Shown here piece after piece: positions 9,528-22,003 of a stretch of DNA of 64,000 bases; within the stretch, counting starts at the first letter, position 1, and every line of letters starts with the position of its first letter. The translations under genes were made by a program, and so were the position numbers. The stretch is from Dolomedes plantarius. Lineage: Eukaryota > Arthropoda > Arachnida > Araneae > Dolomedidae. The notes under the pieces were generated by a model that saw only the letters and a list, made by a program, of their open reading frames with translations, had not been told where the DNA came from and made no database searches. The stretch covers positions 25,305,591-25,369,590 of the forward strand of contig OU015501.1 of NCBI GenBank assembly GCA_907164885.2. The letters are read 5' to 3'.

Positions 9528-12257
9528 TCAAATTTATAAACTACAGGTTCAAAAAATGACCATTAAAATTTGATTTGCATGTCCGTATCTAAATTATTCC
9601 GACATGAAAAACCATGTTATGTCATAAACATTTTACTTTGTTACCATTTGTTCCTTATTTAATTTCGTACATCACTCCTGTCGCATAAATTAACCTTTTA
9701 TTAATGTATTTTAGTTAGTATGTCTATGTCTGCTTTTAAAGAAAATCTTTGGAACGCACATGTACACGGATTAGCTTAAAACCGCACAAAATGTAGTTTT
9801 CGGGTGATTCCTTTCTGCTGAAATCCGAGTGAAAGAGACTTATAATTAGTATTTGGTATCAAATTTTACTACACAGCAGCGTGGGAGATTTTTAGCAGAT
9901 CTGACCTGTTGTTCGAGGTAGACTCTAATTGAAAATGGCTTAGAGTTGACGACTAAATATCTTTTTTTATACAGAATCTTAGGTATTTTTTTATGGCCAC
10001 TACCACTACATTACGGATTCTTGATGTAATTGTGAAGCCCCACAATTTGGAAATAAAGGTTTTCTACACCACAAAAAAAATGAACATACAGATAATCCAT
10101 AGAAATAATCATTCCTAATGGTGCTCGAACTGATAAAGAACTATACATTGATTCAAAACTAGTTGCCACATTTTTATTGTTATTGTTGACAAGACCGGAT
10201 CGAGCGTATATGTTGCCCTTAGGCCAATTTGGTTTTCAGCACCCAAAAATTTTTTTTTTAAATTTTGAATTTTTAAGCTTTATGAATTTTATAAAAGGAG
10301 CATGTCACAGTAAAAAAATAACGTTCTTCCAGAAAAAGCATAATATATTGTAAAAATGTTATATAAAATTATATTAACAAACTATTACTTACAAAGAGGT
10401 ATATTACAACAATGCATTATTCGAAAACTAAACAAAAAATTCTTGAAAAATCGAGTTAAAATTATACTTGTAAAATACTTATAATAATTATGAATGTAAT
10501 AATTTTGCAAAAACAGAGCAAAATATATCTTAAATAAAGGGCATAGGTTGTCTATAAACGATAAAAATATTCATTAAAATGTCGTATCAAAAACAATTAT
10601 TACTCTGTTTAATGTTACTAAATTTTACGATATTGGCTCCCCAAAGCCATTGCGCCCCTTTGGTCCTAGTCGTTGCTTAGTCCGTAACCTCTTGTGCCTA
10701 GGCCTACAGCTGGTCCAGATTGAGAATTGTAAGAAGCTGAGTGTTTCTGTGTCAAGTGTAGGTATTTGGGAATATCAAATTACCCGTGATAATTAAATGC
10801 ATGCTTATATATTAATTTTTTACTTTCAAATGATACTGAATTATCGAGATTTTTTTGTAAACGTATACATCATTTGATTGACACAGTAATCTAAATTTTC
10901 TGCTTTTCTGAGGTGGTTTTACCTGATGTTATTATTTAAAAATCAACAAATAGTTTGTGTTTTTTAAAAATTTTATCATCACCCAGCAAGCGGGCTTTTC
11001 AAGCAGAAAAATATTTAGCGGAGTTTATTTTAAAACTTGGCATTAAGTAGCATGTAAGATGAAACGCTAAGCTTTCTTATAATTACTCTTTGATAATCTT
11101 GTAGAAGAAAAATAAATTTTCCTCGGATAAGTCACTTAAATCAGTAATGCACTTAGTCGCACTAATTTGAACTCAAACGGTGCTACATAACGTTCCTCCA
11201 ACGAGAGCGTTAGATTTTTATAGAAACTTGTGCTTGGTGTACTAGTATTGGTTTGGAAAATGAGAAAATAGATGTAATTAGTGAAGATGCAAAAACTTGT
11301 TTTCAAAGTAAACCGCTATCCCTCTATTTGAGACTCAGAAATACTAAACAAAAATCACAAAACCCATTTTTCCTTACGTAAAAATTCTCAATTTAGTCAT
11401 ATTCATTATTATCATATGCAAATTTTTCTCCGTTATGTAATAAATATACTGCCTTTTTACCCACCTGAGAAAACTCTTTTGGTAATTGTTTAGAATATTT
11501 AAAATGTTTTTATACCTTTTTCTGCATGAAAAAGGATTAAAAAAACAAAAGATTTGTTTTTGTTTTTAAGTGTTTTCTAACTCGCATTTGTGTCTCTTTC
11601 ACTATTTCCTCAAAATAACAATGATGACAACGATAAGATTAAACATGTCTACTAAGAGGTAGAATGTTACAAGCAATTAGGGGTTACGGAAAACTTATCC
11701 TTCTGTAATTTTAAAGTATTGTTTTCGTAGTGTGCGTAATTTCAATAAATTAAAAATAACAAGGAAAAAAAAGGTGTATGATCCGTCATTTAATAAGAGA
11801 ATTTTATTTTCTTTCTTAATGCAGATGCACGTGTCGTCAGAAATTCGCCTTAATATTATCACATCAAAAGATTAACCTAATTTAACCCATGTTTGGCGTA
11901 GAATCGTTGAGATTTAAGATAAAATCAGCTATGAACTAATAGAGTACTTCCGAAAGATAATAGAAAAATAATTAACTCTCACCTACACATGAATGTGAAA
12001 TTAATACCTGTAAATGAGAAATCTACATTGTGACATAGTACTTCGATGAAGAATTTATTCTTTCATGTAAAGAGATTGAATGTATGAAAGCTTTGAAGCA
12101 ATAAAACGAATATATCTACGTAAAAATTAAGTTGTATATAACAGTATGACAATACCTTCATTTGATTTGTGAAGATTGTTTCTACTTTTAAAAAAGCGTT
12201 GCAGCTACATTACAAAAACATTTATACACTCTTTGTATATTCTTAAAAATTAACTAA
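9528..12257. other. anonymous AT-rich DNA
   Basis: There is no coding region or clear repeat. Two blocks less AT-rich than the rest, 10185-10240 and 10635-10735, contain weakly complementary sequence (a GGCCAATTTGGTTTTCAG stretch against CTTTGGGGAGCCAAT read in reverse), which might be the worn ends of an old inverted-repeat element. I do not call it. Confidence 0.45.
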
Positions 12258-12284
12258 CACACACACACACACACATACATACAT

Positions 12285-12330
<46 letters not shown>
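12258..12330. repeat. compound (CA)n(CATA)n(AT)n microsatellite
   Basis: CA units, then CATA units, then about 18 AT units. Confidence 0.95.
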
Positions 12331-12334
<4 letters not shown>

Positions 12335-14738
12335 ACTAGAGGTATCCCATAGTATTCTTATAGATTTTCCAGTCTGAAATTTTTTCGTCATATCATTTGT
12401 TTCCTTGAATTCGATACAAAATTATACAATATGCACCCGTTAAAAATAATTACAGACATAAAGTGAATAAATGATACATTTACTAGTCACAATTATAAAT
12501 TTTATTCGTTGTAAGAAAGTTAAAGAATTTTCAAACATAATGGCTGGAGATGATTTAATCTCTTCATGTATAAGAGTAGGCTGTAAATTTATTATTAATT
12601 CCCCTACAGTTTTTCATCAATATATATGGAATTTTAACTCCTTTTATAAACATTGATTTGAATTTTTTTGCTAAGTTTCTCTAAATTGTTATCCTTATTT
12701 TAGTCAAAAAATGAAGAGAGATATATCGTAAGCAAAAATTGCATTTTATTTGATTACATAATCTCATCTTTTTATACAATCATGCATTTGACCTTGCTGT
12801 TTGTAAATTGTCTATTTTATTTGAGAGCGAAGTTCAGAGCCGTCTAAGAAAGTTACTAGGATCATAAATAGTTTAAGTACCTCTCTCTTAATCGAGATTC
12901 AGCGCCTCTTTATAATGTTGCGCCATCTAGTTTTGAATTGTTACAACAATCTTATCAAAACAGGAATTTCAGCATGTACGGTCCAAACTATGGTTAATGG
13001 CGTTCAGTCTTTAAAATTAGTTGGTTTCACACAAGGGCTTCACTGTTAAACATTCAAAGAAATCTTATTATTGAATACAGAAGAATTAAACTTTTGGTAT
13101 TTAATGTGAAATGTAGATGTTTAAAAAGTCCTTACAGATAAATTTAACAGAGGATTATTTTTTGAAATTTTGAATCGCTTAAATTCAACGGTAGAATGTG
13201 CTAGGTTCTTCGATTATTTTTTAAAGTCCCTTCGATTAGAAAATCAAACAATGCCTTTCAAAGTATATCAATATCAGGAAATATATAAGGTATAATTTTG
13301 ATTCATCAAAGCATATAAATTAGAAAAACCTGATAGATTTACATTTTGTACAAAGTTTATGTCAAACTAAAAAAGAACAAATATTAAAAGGCTATTGTTT
13401 TATCTTTGTTTCCAGTTCTTTACAGAATCAAGCTAGCTAGCTACCTGTGGAGAGAGATGACTGTTTTATGAAAAAAATAATTTTATTATTTGATAACAAT
13501 TAAGTTCCTGGTTTTACAAAAAATATATCAATTTACATTGTTTTCTAGAATTTTACCTAAACTTCTTTAATCATATTCAGGGTGTTATTCTGTTGCATTG
13601 TGTCACCCTATTCACGTTCAAAGCATATTTGTTAACAAGAGAACAATGTCATTTATACATAGACTCGAGAAATCTAAAACTATTCTTTTTCAAATTCTCT
13701 TCTATAATAAACATTTTTTTTCCGTTTCTCGGGTATAAAAGATCGTTTTCAAAGTGTACTAACTTTATAAAAATTGTATACATGATTTAAAATAAATGTT
13801 AGCGATGATTAAAAATAACCGTTTTGATAAAATATAAATAAATAAATAAATAAATGAGAGAATTCTGATTACATTAAAAAGGTTGATTTAAATAACTTCC
13901 CTAACTTCAAAATAACGATGGAATTAGTAAAAATAAGTCCTTAGAAGAAATAAATACGTACTATTTGTTGATATTGCAAAAATTTTTGCATGTGTGCATT
14001 CTCAAGCAGTACATTTTGAAAGGCATGTTTAATTGTAAAATACAAAACATTTTGAAAACAGGGACATTTTTTGCTCTGGGCATGGACACTTTTTGGGACA
14101 TGGGCATTTTTTGATTCATGTAACGTGGCTTTAATATTTGCCTTTATACATATGAAAAGCTCATAAAATGCGTACCGTATAGGAATGGTTTTTGATGCAT
14201 AAAATTAAGTCTGGTTTCCACGAAAAATAATAAATATTCTCTCATATTCTCTTGATAAACACATAGAAAATTTTCAAAAAGTTTAATTTTATCTAACTTC
14301 ATCAAACTCGTCGACTAAGTTCTAAAAACTATCTAAAGGATTCCAATGTCTTTTAAAAAATGTTTTACTACAATTTTTTATACTGCAATATAAGCTATTA
14401 AATGATGCCTTACAAATCTGGACTTTAAAACCTTATTTATTTCAGATGTTAAAACTGATATATGCTTTTATAAGTGCATGCTATTGGGATATGTTTTCAC
14501 ATTAAATGGTAGGTTTAATATAAAGTTTGATTAATGCCTGTTTTTCAACTATGAGGAGTTATCAATAAATGCATTTTGAGACCAAGAAAAGGTCGTAAAA
14601 AAAAGGCCCCTGGAGCAAGTATTCATTTGCACATGACATCCGAAATAAAATCCGAAATAAAAACGCAATTTGGGAGAATTTGATGATTAAATTTAAAAAG
14701 CTATAAAAGACATAATGAATAGTTTACAAAAATATTAA
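12331..14738. other. anonymous AT-rich DNA
   Basis: No gene or element end was recognised. It contains a short (AAAT)n tract at about 13834-13853 and a loose set of GGGACATTTTTTG-like words at 14058-14118. Confidence 0.5.
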
Positions 14739-14740
14739 TA

Positions 14741-16024
14741 CAGTGATACCTCCATTAACGGGCACTCCCGAATAGCGGACACCTCTAATTAACGGACATT
14801 TTTACGAGTCCCAGTCCTTTTATATAGGACAATCCATGTTATTTCCTCTGGATAGCTGACACTCCGAATAGCGAACACTCCGAATAGCGGGCAGGTATTT
14901 TTGAAACACTTTAAATTTTTTTGGCAAACATTTCAAAATTATTCTAACAAGAAAGCTAAAAATATATGCTTATGCGTCTTTACAACGAAATTTTCCAGAC
15001 TGCTCCCTTCCGTGCTTGATACAATGAAATTCGACCCTAAAATGTGCACAATGGCATTAAATGTTAATGCCAAAAATGTTAATTTAGTTTTCTTGCCTCC
15101 TAATACCACTTCGATGCTACAGCCACTTGATCAGGGAATAATTCTTAGCTTTAAGTACGGTACAGAAATCTGCTTCTAAGACATGTGCTTTCACAGATTA
15201 TCTCCTGCAAATCCAGCGAAGATTTCGCAAAATCGGTATCTGTTTTCGCTGCCATTTCCTCGGCCACGTCAGCCCTTAAAAAGGTGCAACCTGGGTGCGT
15301 TCTAAAATGTTTTAAGAAAGCAGGATTTTTGAGTACAGGCAAAGTGGCAACTGACAGTACTGCTGAAAAAAAGCGAAAAAGAACTTGCGGATCGAGTAGC
15401 CAATTTGGATTCAAATATCAGCGTTGAAGAGTATGTCAAGATTGATGAGTGATTTATCCACTGAGGAAGAAAACCTGCATGTTTCCGATTTCATTCATCG
15501 GGACACCACTGAAGCTTTGGCCCTTTCTGAGGATGATGATGGGAAATCGCCAATTGAAGACTGCAAAATCAAAGATTATTCGGAAGCACTGAAATACAGC
15601 GAACAATTAAAACAGTTCTCTCTGAACAGTGAAGATTAGGAGGGATTAGCAAAGCTAAATACTATGAAAATTCACCTTTAAAAACAGGTTTGCTGTGAAA
15701 AAAGAGGAATCAAACTTTGTTAACAGGTTTTTTCAGTAGTAATTAAAATAATTTAGCTCCTATACATTGTATTTTGGGATTATTTAATGCAAGATAAAAA
15801 GGATTAGCCTACGGTTAAAAGGAAAGTAGTAAATAGTTATTCTTTTCTTGCCTAATTATTTTTTCCTTTTTAATTAAAACTGCAGGCGTAATTTTCAATC
15901 AAATGTCAAACAGAAATGCAAAAACTTTTTTTATAAAAAGGTTGTCCTCCCCAATAGTGGACATCTCCTAATAACGGACAAAACTTTTGGTCCCGTGACT
16001 GTCCGCTTTTTGGAAGTACCACTG
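14741..16024 (+). mobile_element. decayed Tigger/pogo-type DNA transposon
   Basis: It starts CAGTGATACCTCCATTAACG (14741) and ends with an inverse GGAAGTACCACTG (16024), with TA on each side (14739-14740 and 16025-16026). AATAGCGGACA/ATAACGGACA motifs are repeated in both terminal regions (14770-14900 and 15950-16010). CAGTGNTACC termini with a TA duplication are typical of the pogo/Tigger branch. At 1284 bp it is roughly half the usual length, and its transposase is broken (see 14901-15639). Confidence 0.85.
14901..15639 (+). pseudogene. C-terminal part of a Tigger/jerky-like transposase, frameshifted
   Basis: The similarity is spread over three frames. In 14901-15179 the segment LVFLPPNTTSMLQPLDQGII is the classic end of the DDE_1 domain of Tigger/jerky/CENP-B-like transposases, and the Asp of QPLDQG is the third catalytic acid. 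A one-base change near 15155 shifts the frame to YRNLLLRHVLSQII..., which continues to about 15427. A second shift leads to an acidic tail at 15424-15639 ending LNSED. The N-terminal CENP-B-type DNA-binding domains and the first two catalytic acids are missing. Known relatives cut and paste DNA at TA; this copy cannot. Confidence 0.8.
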
Positions 16025-16204
16025 TACAACTAAAAGTTTTCTTGGTTTACTACAGAAATACTGCTGATTGATTTCATCATAAGTAACCACCCAAAATCTA
16101 GGTTTTTAAATATACAGTATATAATAAAGACTACGAAAGTGGTTTGACATGTCCGTGCAGAAATGATGAAAACGACGTTTTATTTATTTATTTATTTTTT
16201 TGAA

Positions 16205-17219
16205 AACGTTGTTAAGTTTTTTTCTACATAATCTCCCGTAAGATCGATACATTTCGCCCAAAGATTTTCAAGTTTTTTTATCCCCCCCCCCCTATAAAGC
16301 ATGACTTATCCAGCTATTCAAAGTAAGCGTTTATTTCACAAATAACATCGGAATTTGTTGCAAATTTCTGCCTTGAAAATTGTTTTTCATATTTGAGAAC
16401 AAGCAGACGTTCGAGGGGAGCAAATATGGAGTATGCAGAAGATGGGGAATAATTTCGTAGCTTAATTCTAACAGTTTTGACGCCGCATTCGTAAATGAAC
16501 GAGCCACAGCATTGTCACGATGAAAAATAACACTGAATGTAGATTTGGTCTTAAATTCACTATTCTGGTGGATACGGTAATTTCACTAGATTACGTCTAC
16601 CCAACCCGAAGGTACTCGGCAATTGCAAACTGAAGACCGCCTAACCCCCTTCCCCTCTGCTCAAAACACATTTTAGACCTAAGCTCCCCCGGGAATTCAC
16701 ATGTATTCGGTAAAGATGTTCAGTGCGCTCCGATGATTTTATTTTACCCTTTTCCAAGTAGTCAATAAAGATTTAGCCATGGCCGTCTTAAAAAACAGTG
16801 GCATTAACTTGTTCTGCTTATGAGACCCTTTTTGATTTTTTTGGTCCAGGTTCACCGTTTTTAACTGACTGTTTGGACTGCCTTTTCGTGTCTGACTGCT
16901 AGTGATGTATCCATGTTTCATAAACTTTTACGAATGGAACTGAAATTTCCTTTGTATTTATTTGAAACAACTCCAAATTGGGCTTCGAAATGTTCACTCG
17001 TTCACGGTTTTGATTAATTATTCGCAAATGTGACATCCATCTTGCCGACATATGACTCATATACAAATATTCACATAGAATATTATGTACGCCCTCTGAT
17101 GAGATGCTGTTTTAATATTCTGTTCTTCATCACCATATCACTGGCATCTTCATAGTTTCAACACGATCCTGGGGTAGTGACCTACAGCATCCAGAACATT
17201 CAGCGTCACTTGTGGCCAT
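16205..17219 (-). pseudogene. mariner transposase pseudogene
   Basis: Recognisable blocks in order on the minus strand: a TSDAECSG stretch (about 17213), equivalent to the end of the HTH region; a block MSARWMSHLRIINQNRERV (about 17055-17000), matching the conserved ARWVPRLL..QKR block; VYETWIHH (about 16920), where mariner has DETWIHH; a lysine-rich KKSKR; HRDNA (about 16530), holding the second Asp; LPHLLHTPY..LPSNVCLF (about 16440), where the third acid should be and where the SPD part is lost; then the C-terminal KLKIFGRNVSILR and YVEK-like end. Stops and frameshifts occur throughout, the first Asp reads Tyr and the third reads Asn. It is inactive. Confidence 0.82.
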
Positions 17220-17457
17220 TCGACCTCAACGAAATCAACAAACACTTGGTAAATCCTTCTAAGCGATGGTGCAAACTCCTCATAATATTTATCAAGCCTG
17301 TATTTTGTTTTTACACCGTTTTTTCTTCTAAAAAATGATATTTTATTAACACGCGGATCTCGTTTTCTGCAAGCAGCAACAAGAGCTGACTGACTAAAAT
17401 GGCTGTTAATCACAGTGGCAAATATGTTATAGTCTGTCTAGTTAAGTGGCAAATCTG

Positions 17458-17489
17458 TTCACAATTTGACACGCGTGTCAAATTGTGAA
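17458..17489. repeat. 32-bp perfect palindrome
   Basis: TTCACAATTTGACACG is followed directly by its reverse complement with no spacer. It can form a 16-bp hairpin or cruciform with no loop. It lies in the mariner between its 5' inverted repeat and the transposase relic. Confidence 0.95.
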
Positions 17490-17824
17490 TCATGCTTAAT
17501 ATGACATTACCAACAATATACGTGCATTAACAGCATTTTTCGGGTTTTGAATGGACTTAACAAACGACTTTCGTATAATCTTACCCGAGACCTCAAACAG
17601 GCTTTTCAGGACAGATGAGAGAATAAAATACGTCTATCTGAAGCAGCACCAAATACATCTTCTTTCTCTTCAAGTAAATTAAAGCAGCATATGCACAGCT
17701 ATGAGTCGAGATAAAAATAATATTCATGGCGAAATACTCGAGGTTGAAGAGCCAGCATCTGAAGGGCAACACAGATGGCGTCGTCATAATCTCCAGATAT
17801 TAAAATTTTACAATTTTCAGGTCC

Positions 17825-18136
17825 CAGAGGCGTAGCGAGCATAACTGGCACCCTGGGCACGATACCTTTATGGCCCCCCCCCCCCGAAAAACATGTAGTA
17901 ATATAATATATAGACCTTATATTGGCGCCCCCGCCGATAAACATATAATAACATAATATATAGACCTTATATTGGCGCCACTCCGAAAAACATATAGTAA
18001 TGTAATATATAGACCTTATATCGACATGCCCCCCGAAAAACATAGTAATATACTATATAGATCTTATACTGGCCTCTTCTGCGAGTGGCGCCCGGGACAT
18101 GATAGACCCCCCTTGCCCCCCCTCGCTACGCCACTG
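17825..18136. mobile_element. hAT-type MITE with internal tandem repeats
   Basis: Termini CAGAGGCGTAGCGAG (17825) and the inverse of CAGTGGCGTAGCGAG (ending 18136) are flanked by an exact 8-bp duplication TCAGGTCC (17817-17824 and 18137-18144). CAGNGGCG ends plus 8-bp duplication are diagnostic of hAT elements. At 312 bp it has no coding capacity. The C- and G-runs just inside each end (17876-17885 and 18107-18121) are imperfectly complementary. Confidence 0.9.
17883..18075. repeat. four tandem ~50-bp units inside the hAT MITE
   Basis: CCGAAAAACAT, AGTAATATAATATATAGAC and CTTATATTGGCGCC recur with the CCGA at 17884, 17934, 17983 and 18033, a period of 49-50 bp, with decreasing similarity toward the right. 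The minus-strand translation gives a repetitive peptide that is a by-product of the tandem. Confidence 0.9.
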
Positions 18137-18144
18137 TCAGGTCC

Positions 18145-19018
18145 ATAATCTTAAATTTGTCAGCTGCTATGGAAAATATAAAATGTGGCAAATTCCTAAA
18201 GATCCTTTTCTGCAGAAAAGATCTAGATACCAAGAGATAGGAGTGTGAAACATAAAGTCACTGTGAAGCCAGTGGGTGAACAGAGAATAAGGAAGCGAGG
18301 CTGGAATCGGGATAGAAGTGATTCAGAATGAATGTCACATTAGTCAGAAAGAATAAATCGGGGTTAGAGGACCCTGGCCTCAAGTTGTGAGTATGGGTTA
18401 AAAGGCGATGACTTCATCAGTTTGCTAAAGATGAATATGAGTGATCCGAGTAGCTCTTGAACTAAGTATTCAGATTTGTTGAATAAACGCAAAAATCAAG
18501 AGATGTCTGAATATTACAACCGCTTCGGATACAGGCGCAATACTAGATAAAGATAGAAACATCTGTATTTCATGATTAATGATAAACAAGTATCTTTTAC
18601 ACCAGTTTTTATGCCGTGTGATCCAGCTGAGGTATACCCAGAATCGCAATATATTATAGGACGAATTGCATATTTTAAAAATTATCTGTTCACATTGTTA
18701 TGAGAATCTATTTTTGTGCGTGGTATAATCCTACATTTTAATTACTGAAGTGTGTTTTAAAAGTATAATGTTTATAAAAATATTTTATGGGAATAAAAGA
18801 TAGTTTTATGTTCCTTGCAAAAAGTATTTAGGTAATTTTCGTTGATCCGGACTTTCATCTATTTGAACACCTAATGAGCCCAGTGTCCCCAAATTTACGA
18901 GGTTTCACTGAACACCTAGGTTATTAAAAAATGTCGATTATAATAGCTAATGCAATAGTTTTCAGAATTATAAAGACCGTAACGATTTTTATAAAATCAG
19001 AATTTAACCCAAAGTAAA
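18145..19018. other. anonymous DNA with a Tigger-like end
   Basis: Mostly unrecognised. The stretch 18830-18910 read on the minus strand begins CAGTGAAACCTCGTAAATTT, the terminal pattern of Tigger/pogo elements. I could not find its partner terminus, so it is likely a truncated copy. Confidence 0.5.
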
Positions 19019-19022
19019 CACA

Positions 19023-19614
19023 TGTAAGGTTTACATAAGATTCGATTCACAATAATCGAACTTTTAGGTGAATAAAGTTAAAGAAGCCGCTTAAGATATG
19101 CTAATTGCGGAATACGCGGTTGGTATAAATACCAAGCAGCTAGATTAAAGAAACGAAGTGAGAGGAAGTGAAAGGAGGAGTAGTGCTGGAGAAACGAAGT
19201 ATCGAACTAGAGCTAGGCTTAGAGTCTGGTTTAATCAATAGTTGAGTTTTGCGAGCAGCCGCTGGAGGCATAGCTAGATTGCTTCAAACCTACGCGAGTT
19301 CTTGTTAGGCCCAAAGTTTACGTGGCAGCACTGCTGGTTGCCTTTCAAAGTATCTGTGAGTATTGCAAAGTGTATTTTTCTAGAATGAGTAATTATAAAG
19401 TGAATATATAGAATTGTATTTCCCTTGTATGAATGCTATATATATCTCGTACTAGTAGTACGTATGCTTTATGTTGAAAAGCAAAACCTATATGTGCAAA
19501 TATTTAAATAAACATTGTTGTTATGTAAGAACTGTGTTTGAATGATATTATTTAGAGAACCACTACAAGATATACATACCCAAAAGTTAGAGTAGTTGTA
19601 GCTAATTCTCTATA
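19023..19614 (+). mobile_element. solo LTR, gypsy-type family, with 4-bp duplication CACA
   Basis: It starts TGTAAGGTTTACATAAG and ends CTCTATA, with CACA on both sides (19019-19022 and 19615-19618). A TATAAAT box lies at 19124-19130, a GTTTACGTGGCAGCACTGCT-type conserved block follows, and an AATAAA signal lies at 19507-19512. At 592 bp it is longer than the 436-468 bp copies elsewhere, because of a purine-rich insertion after the TATA box (about 19140-19260). No internal sequence remains. Confidence 0.87.
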
Positions 19615-19805
19615 CACATTTATATCATTTATATAAAACAGTTAAGTATAAGAAATGAAAAAAATTACAAATTTTCTTTGCTTCACTCATTTTTATTTTT
19701 CAACCTCAGTTTTTTCTATTATAATCTCAATTTTTAAGTTTTTCAAATCTGTTAAACCGCCTTTCAAAGCTACTTTTATAGCAATCTTTCATTATTTACT
19801 ACTCA

Positions 19806-20228
19806 TAATTTTTGGTAAATTCATTCTTTTTTTTAACTAGAAACATCAAACAATTGTTGTCAACGATCAACTCTGAGTTGTCTATGTCAAGTAATAATCT
19901 TGTTTCTAAACAACTTTTCTTAATATAAAATCAAAATTAACCTTAAATGTTTCCTCAAATAAGTAAAAGCATTATGAAAAAATTAATTTTGGGTTGTAAT
20001 TTTGGGGCTAAATATATAATTTTGTGTCTAATAATTTTGGGCTAATAATTTTGGGTAAATTCATTCTTTTTAACTAGAAACATCAAACAATTATTGTCAA
20101 CGATCGACTCTGAGTTGACGATGTCAAGTAATCATCTCGTTTCTAAACAACTTTTCCTAATACAAAGTCAAAATTAACCTTAAATGTTTCCTCGAATACG
20201 TAAAAGCATTATGGAAAAAAAGTTTTGA
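19806..20228. repeat. tandem duplication of ~175 bp, period ~240
   Basis: The block from GGTAAATTCATTC (19814) to about 19990 recurs from 20054 to 20228, with shared words such as AACTAGAAACATCAAACAAT, CTGAGTTG and CCTTAAATGTTTCCTC. Between the copies is a small run of TAATTTTGGG units (19985-20055). It is non-coding. Confidence 0.85.
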
Positions 20229-21060
20229 AATTTCGACATATCAAAATAGCTTTCTTCATCAGAAAACGTAAGAGATAACTTTGTGAGAGCGATTTGAATG
20301 AAAACCTTGAGTTGAACAGAGAGAAAGTTGCAACTCTCGGTAGCAGAACTCTGAAAAAGGTAGCTGTCAAACAGGGGAAAAGAAAACAAAACTAGGAAAA
20401 CCCATGGAATAAAAAAAAATAACTCCGCGAAGAATTCCAAACGGGGATTCACGGGAAGATTTTCCAAGTGGAGAATTTTTTCTCTGCTTGACAAAATTCC
20501 CAATCTTTGCAGTTTTTCTGTTAAGAAACTTTTTATTTTTTCCCAGTGAATTTTTTAGGTCAGTTTTGATTTTGTTTCATTTTTTATTGTTTTGGGATTT
20601 TTATTTGTTTTTGTTCGTTTTAAAGTTTTATGGCTTTGAACGAGCAGTTCGATGCTTAATCTTGTTGAATTATAAAACTGAACCAAATTTAAAAATCCTC
20701 CATACGCCAAGATTTTCTTGCTCCTTGTATGTATAAATTTTAATCTATTGAAGCTGTTACTGTAGTGGTAATTTGTAATATTATGTCTTACCACTGGCTA
20801 AAACTACACAAAAGGGCATTAAAGAGACGCCTTTCAAACCTCTGCTAGATTTCATGTAAGTTACGTGCTAAAAACATTGCCGTTGTTCTAAGTCCACTTT
20901 TTAAGTAACAGATTTCATCAAAGAAACAATTTTGCTAATAGGAGAACTTTTAATTAAAACATTTTAGAAAAGTGTACAAATTTAATAGTTCCGAAATATT
21001 TAAATCTAAAATATTACACCACCAATAAATAATTATAAAAGATGTTTCGGCAATCTTGTC
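20229..21060. other. anonymous DNA
   Basis: Two overlapping open frames on opposite strands (20180-20503 minus and 20488-20736 plus) are rich in Phe and Leu because of T-rich sequence. I see no family motif in either and no element boundary. Confidence 0.5.
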
Positions 21061-21063
21061 TTA

Positions 21064-21264
21064 GGACCGGTTCACATAGAATCCATCAGCGTTACTCGTA
21101 TTCACACATTTTTAATCAATCACAAACCAATAAAATAAATAAATAAATTTAAAACAATCACAGGACTTAACAGTTTCGTTGCTAATCGTTTGGAAGTTTG
21201 TAATTGGTTAAATATATTTCATTACGAGTAACGTGACGCTGACGGATTCTATGTGAACAGGCCC
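21064..21264. mobile_element. Harbinger/Tourist-type MITE, 201 bp
   Basis: Left end GGACCGGTTCACATAGAATCC and right end with the inverse of GGGCCTGTTCACATAGAATCC, continuing in a further complementary stretch (CAGCG, TTACTCGTA). TTA on both sides (21061-21063 and 21265-21267). A 3-bp TTA/TAA target and GGGCCNGTTCACA-like ends fit PIF/Harbinger. No coding sequence. Confidence 0.83.
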
Positions 21265-21267
21265 TTA

Positions 21268-21832
21268 GTATCATTACGGTTTAAGCACGGCTCAAACATA
21301 ATTTTCGTAACAGCATAAATGTTTTGCCTGGTTAGAGAGTTAAAAGTTTGCATTCATCGAGGTGTATATATATGTACAGAACGATGTTGTACATAATACT
21401 AGCATTTGTAGACTCATCTCTTTAAGTGAACAATGAAGGCCATTTTTTCTTACTTTTCTCATAACTGATTTAATTTAATAATCTAATCCTAATTATTTTT
21501 CTGCAGTAGCGTATAACTTTTTCTCTTACAAAGTTTACTCCAACTGAACTTTATTTATTGGGTTAATCCCAATTCAAATAATTCCCCCCAAAATTTTTTT
21601 TAAAGACTTAATAAGATGAGGTTTAAAATAATGATTAAATCCATATGAGACACAATTAAGAGACAAAAAACAAGGGGTTATATGAAAAATAGTAAAACAA
21701 ATTTCTAGCATAATCTTCACTACTAAAGGAGAAAGAATGGGAAAATGTCATAGGATTTGAATACATCGACAGGCATTCTTTTCTAATACCTAGTCTCAAA
21801 GAAGATTGACACGAAAGAACTAGAACAGGCTA
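21268..21832. other. anonymous AT-rich DNA
   Basis: No gene, repeat pair or element end recognised. Confidence 0.5.
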
Positions 21833-21835
21833 AAA

Positions 21836-22003
21836 AACAGGGTTATAGGGCAGAATTAAAATTAGAGAAACTTTTTCCATGATTAACAATATTGCAGATG
21901 ATATTCATGAGCAATTAGAAAAATAGACATATAATAGACCACAGAGAAATTTATCACCTTGATTAACTATGTCAGAGAAGTTATGCAAAATGCAGAACTT
22001 CGT
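21836..22003. repeat. direct repeat, 3' copy (transposase-proximal)
   Basis: This 168-bp segment starting AACAGGGTTATAGGGCAG closely matches 22978-23143 in the same orientation, 1142 bp away. The two copies bracket the DD41D-type pseudogene. Differences are scattered single bases plus small gaps. Confidence 0.9.

Larger units (their letters stand above)
16134..17573 (-). mobile_element. decayed mariner (DD34D-type) transposon
   Basis: The ends CGAAAGTGGTTTGACATGTCC (16134, inner bases from 16153 variable) and the inverse of CGAAAGTCGTTTGTTAAG (ending 17573) are inverted repeats of about 21 bp. They are flanked by TA (16132-16133 and 17574-17575). The 1440-bp length is close to the 1.3 kb usual for mariner. 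The minus strand carries a transposase relic. A 32-bp perfect palindrome lies in what would be the 5' untranslated region. Confidence 0.85.

Noticed and set aside
10185..10740. Weakly complementary ends of a possible old inverted-repeat element
   Set aside because: The match is short and gapped, and there is no target duplication.
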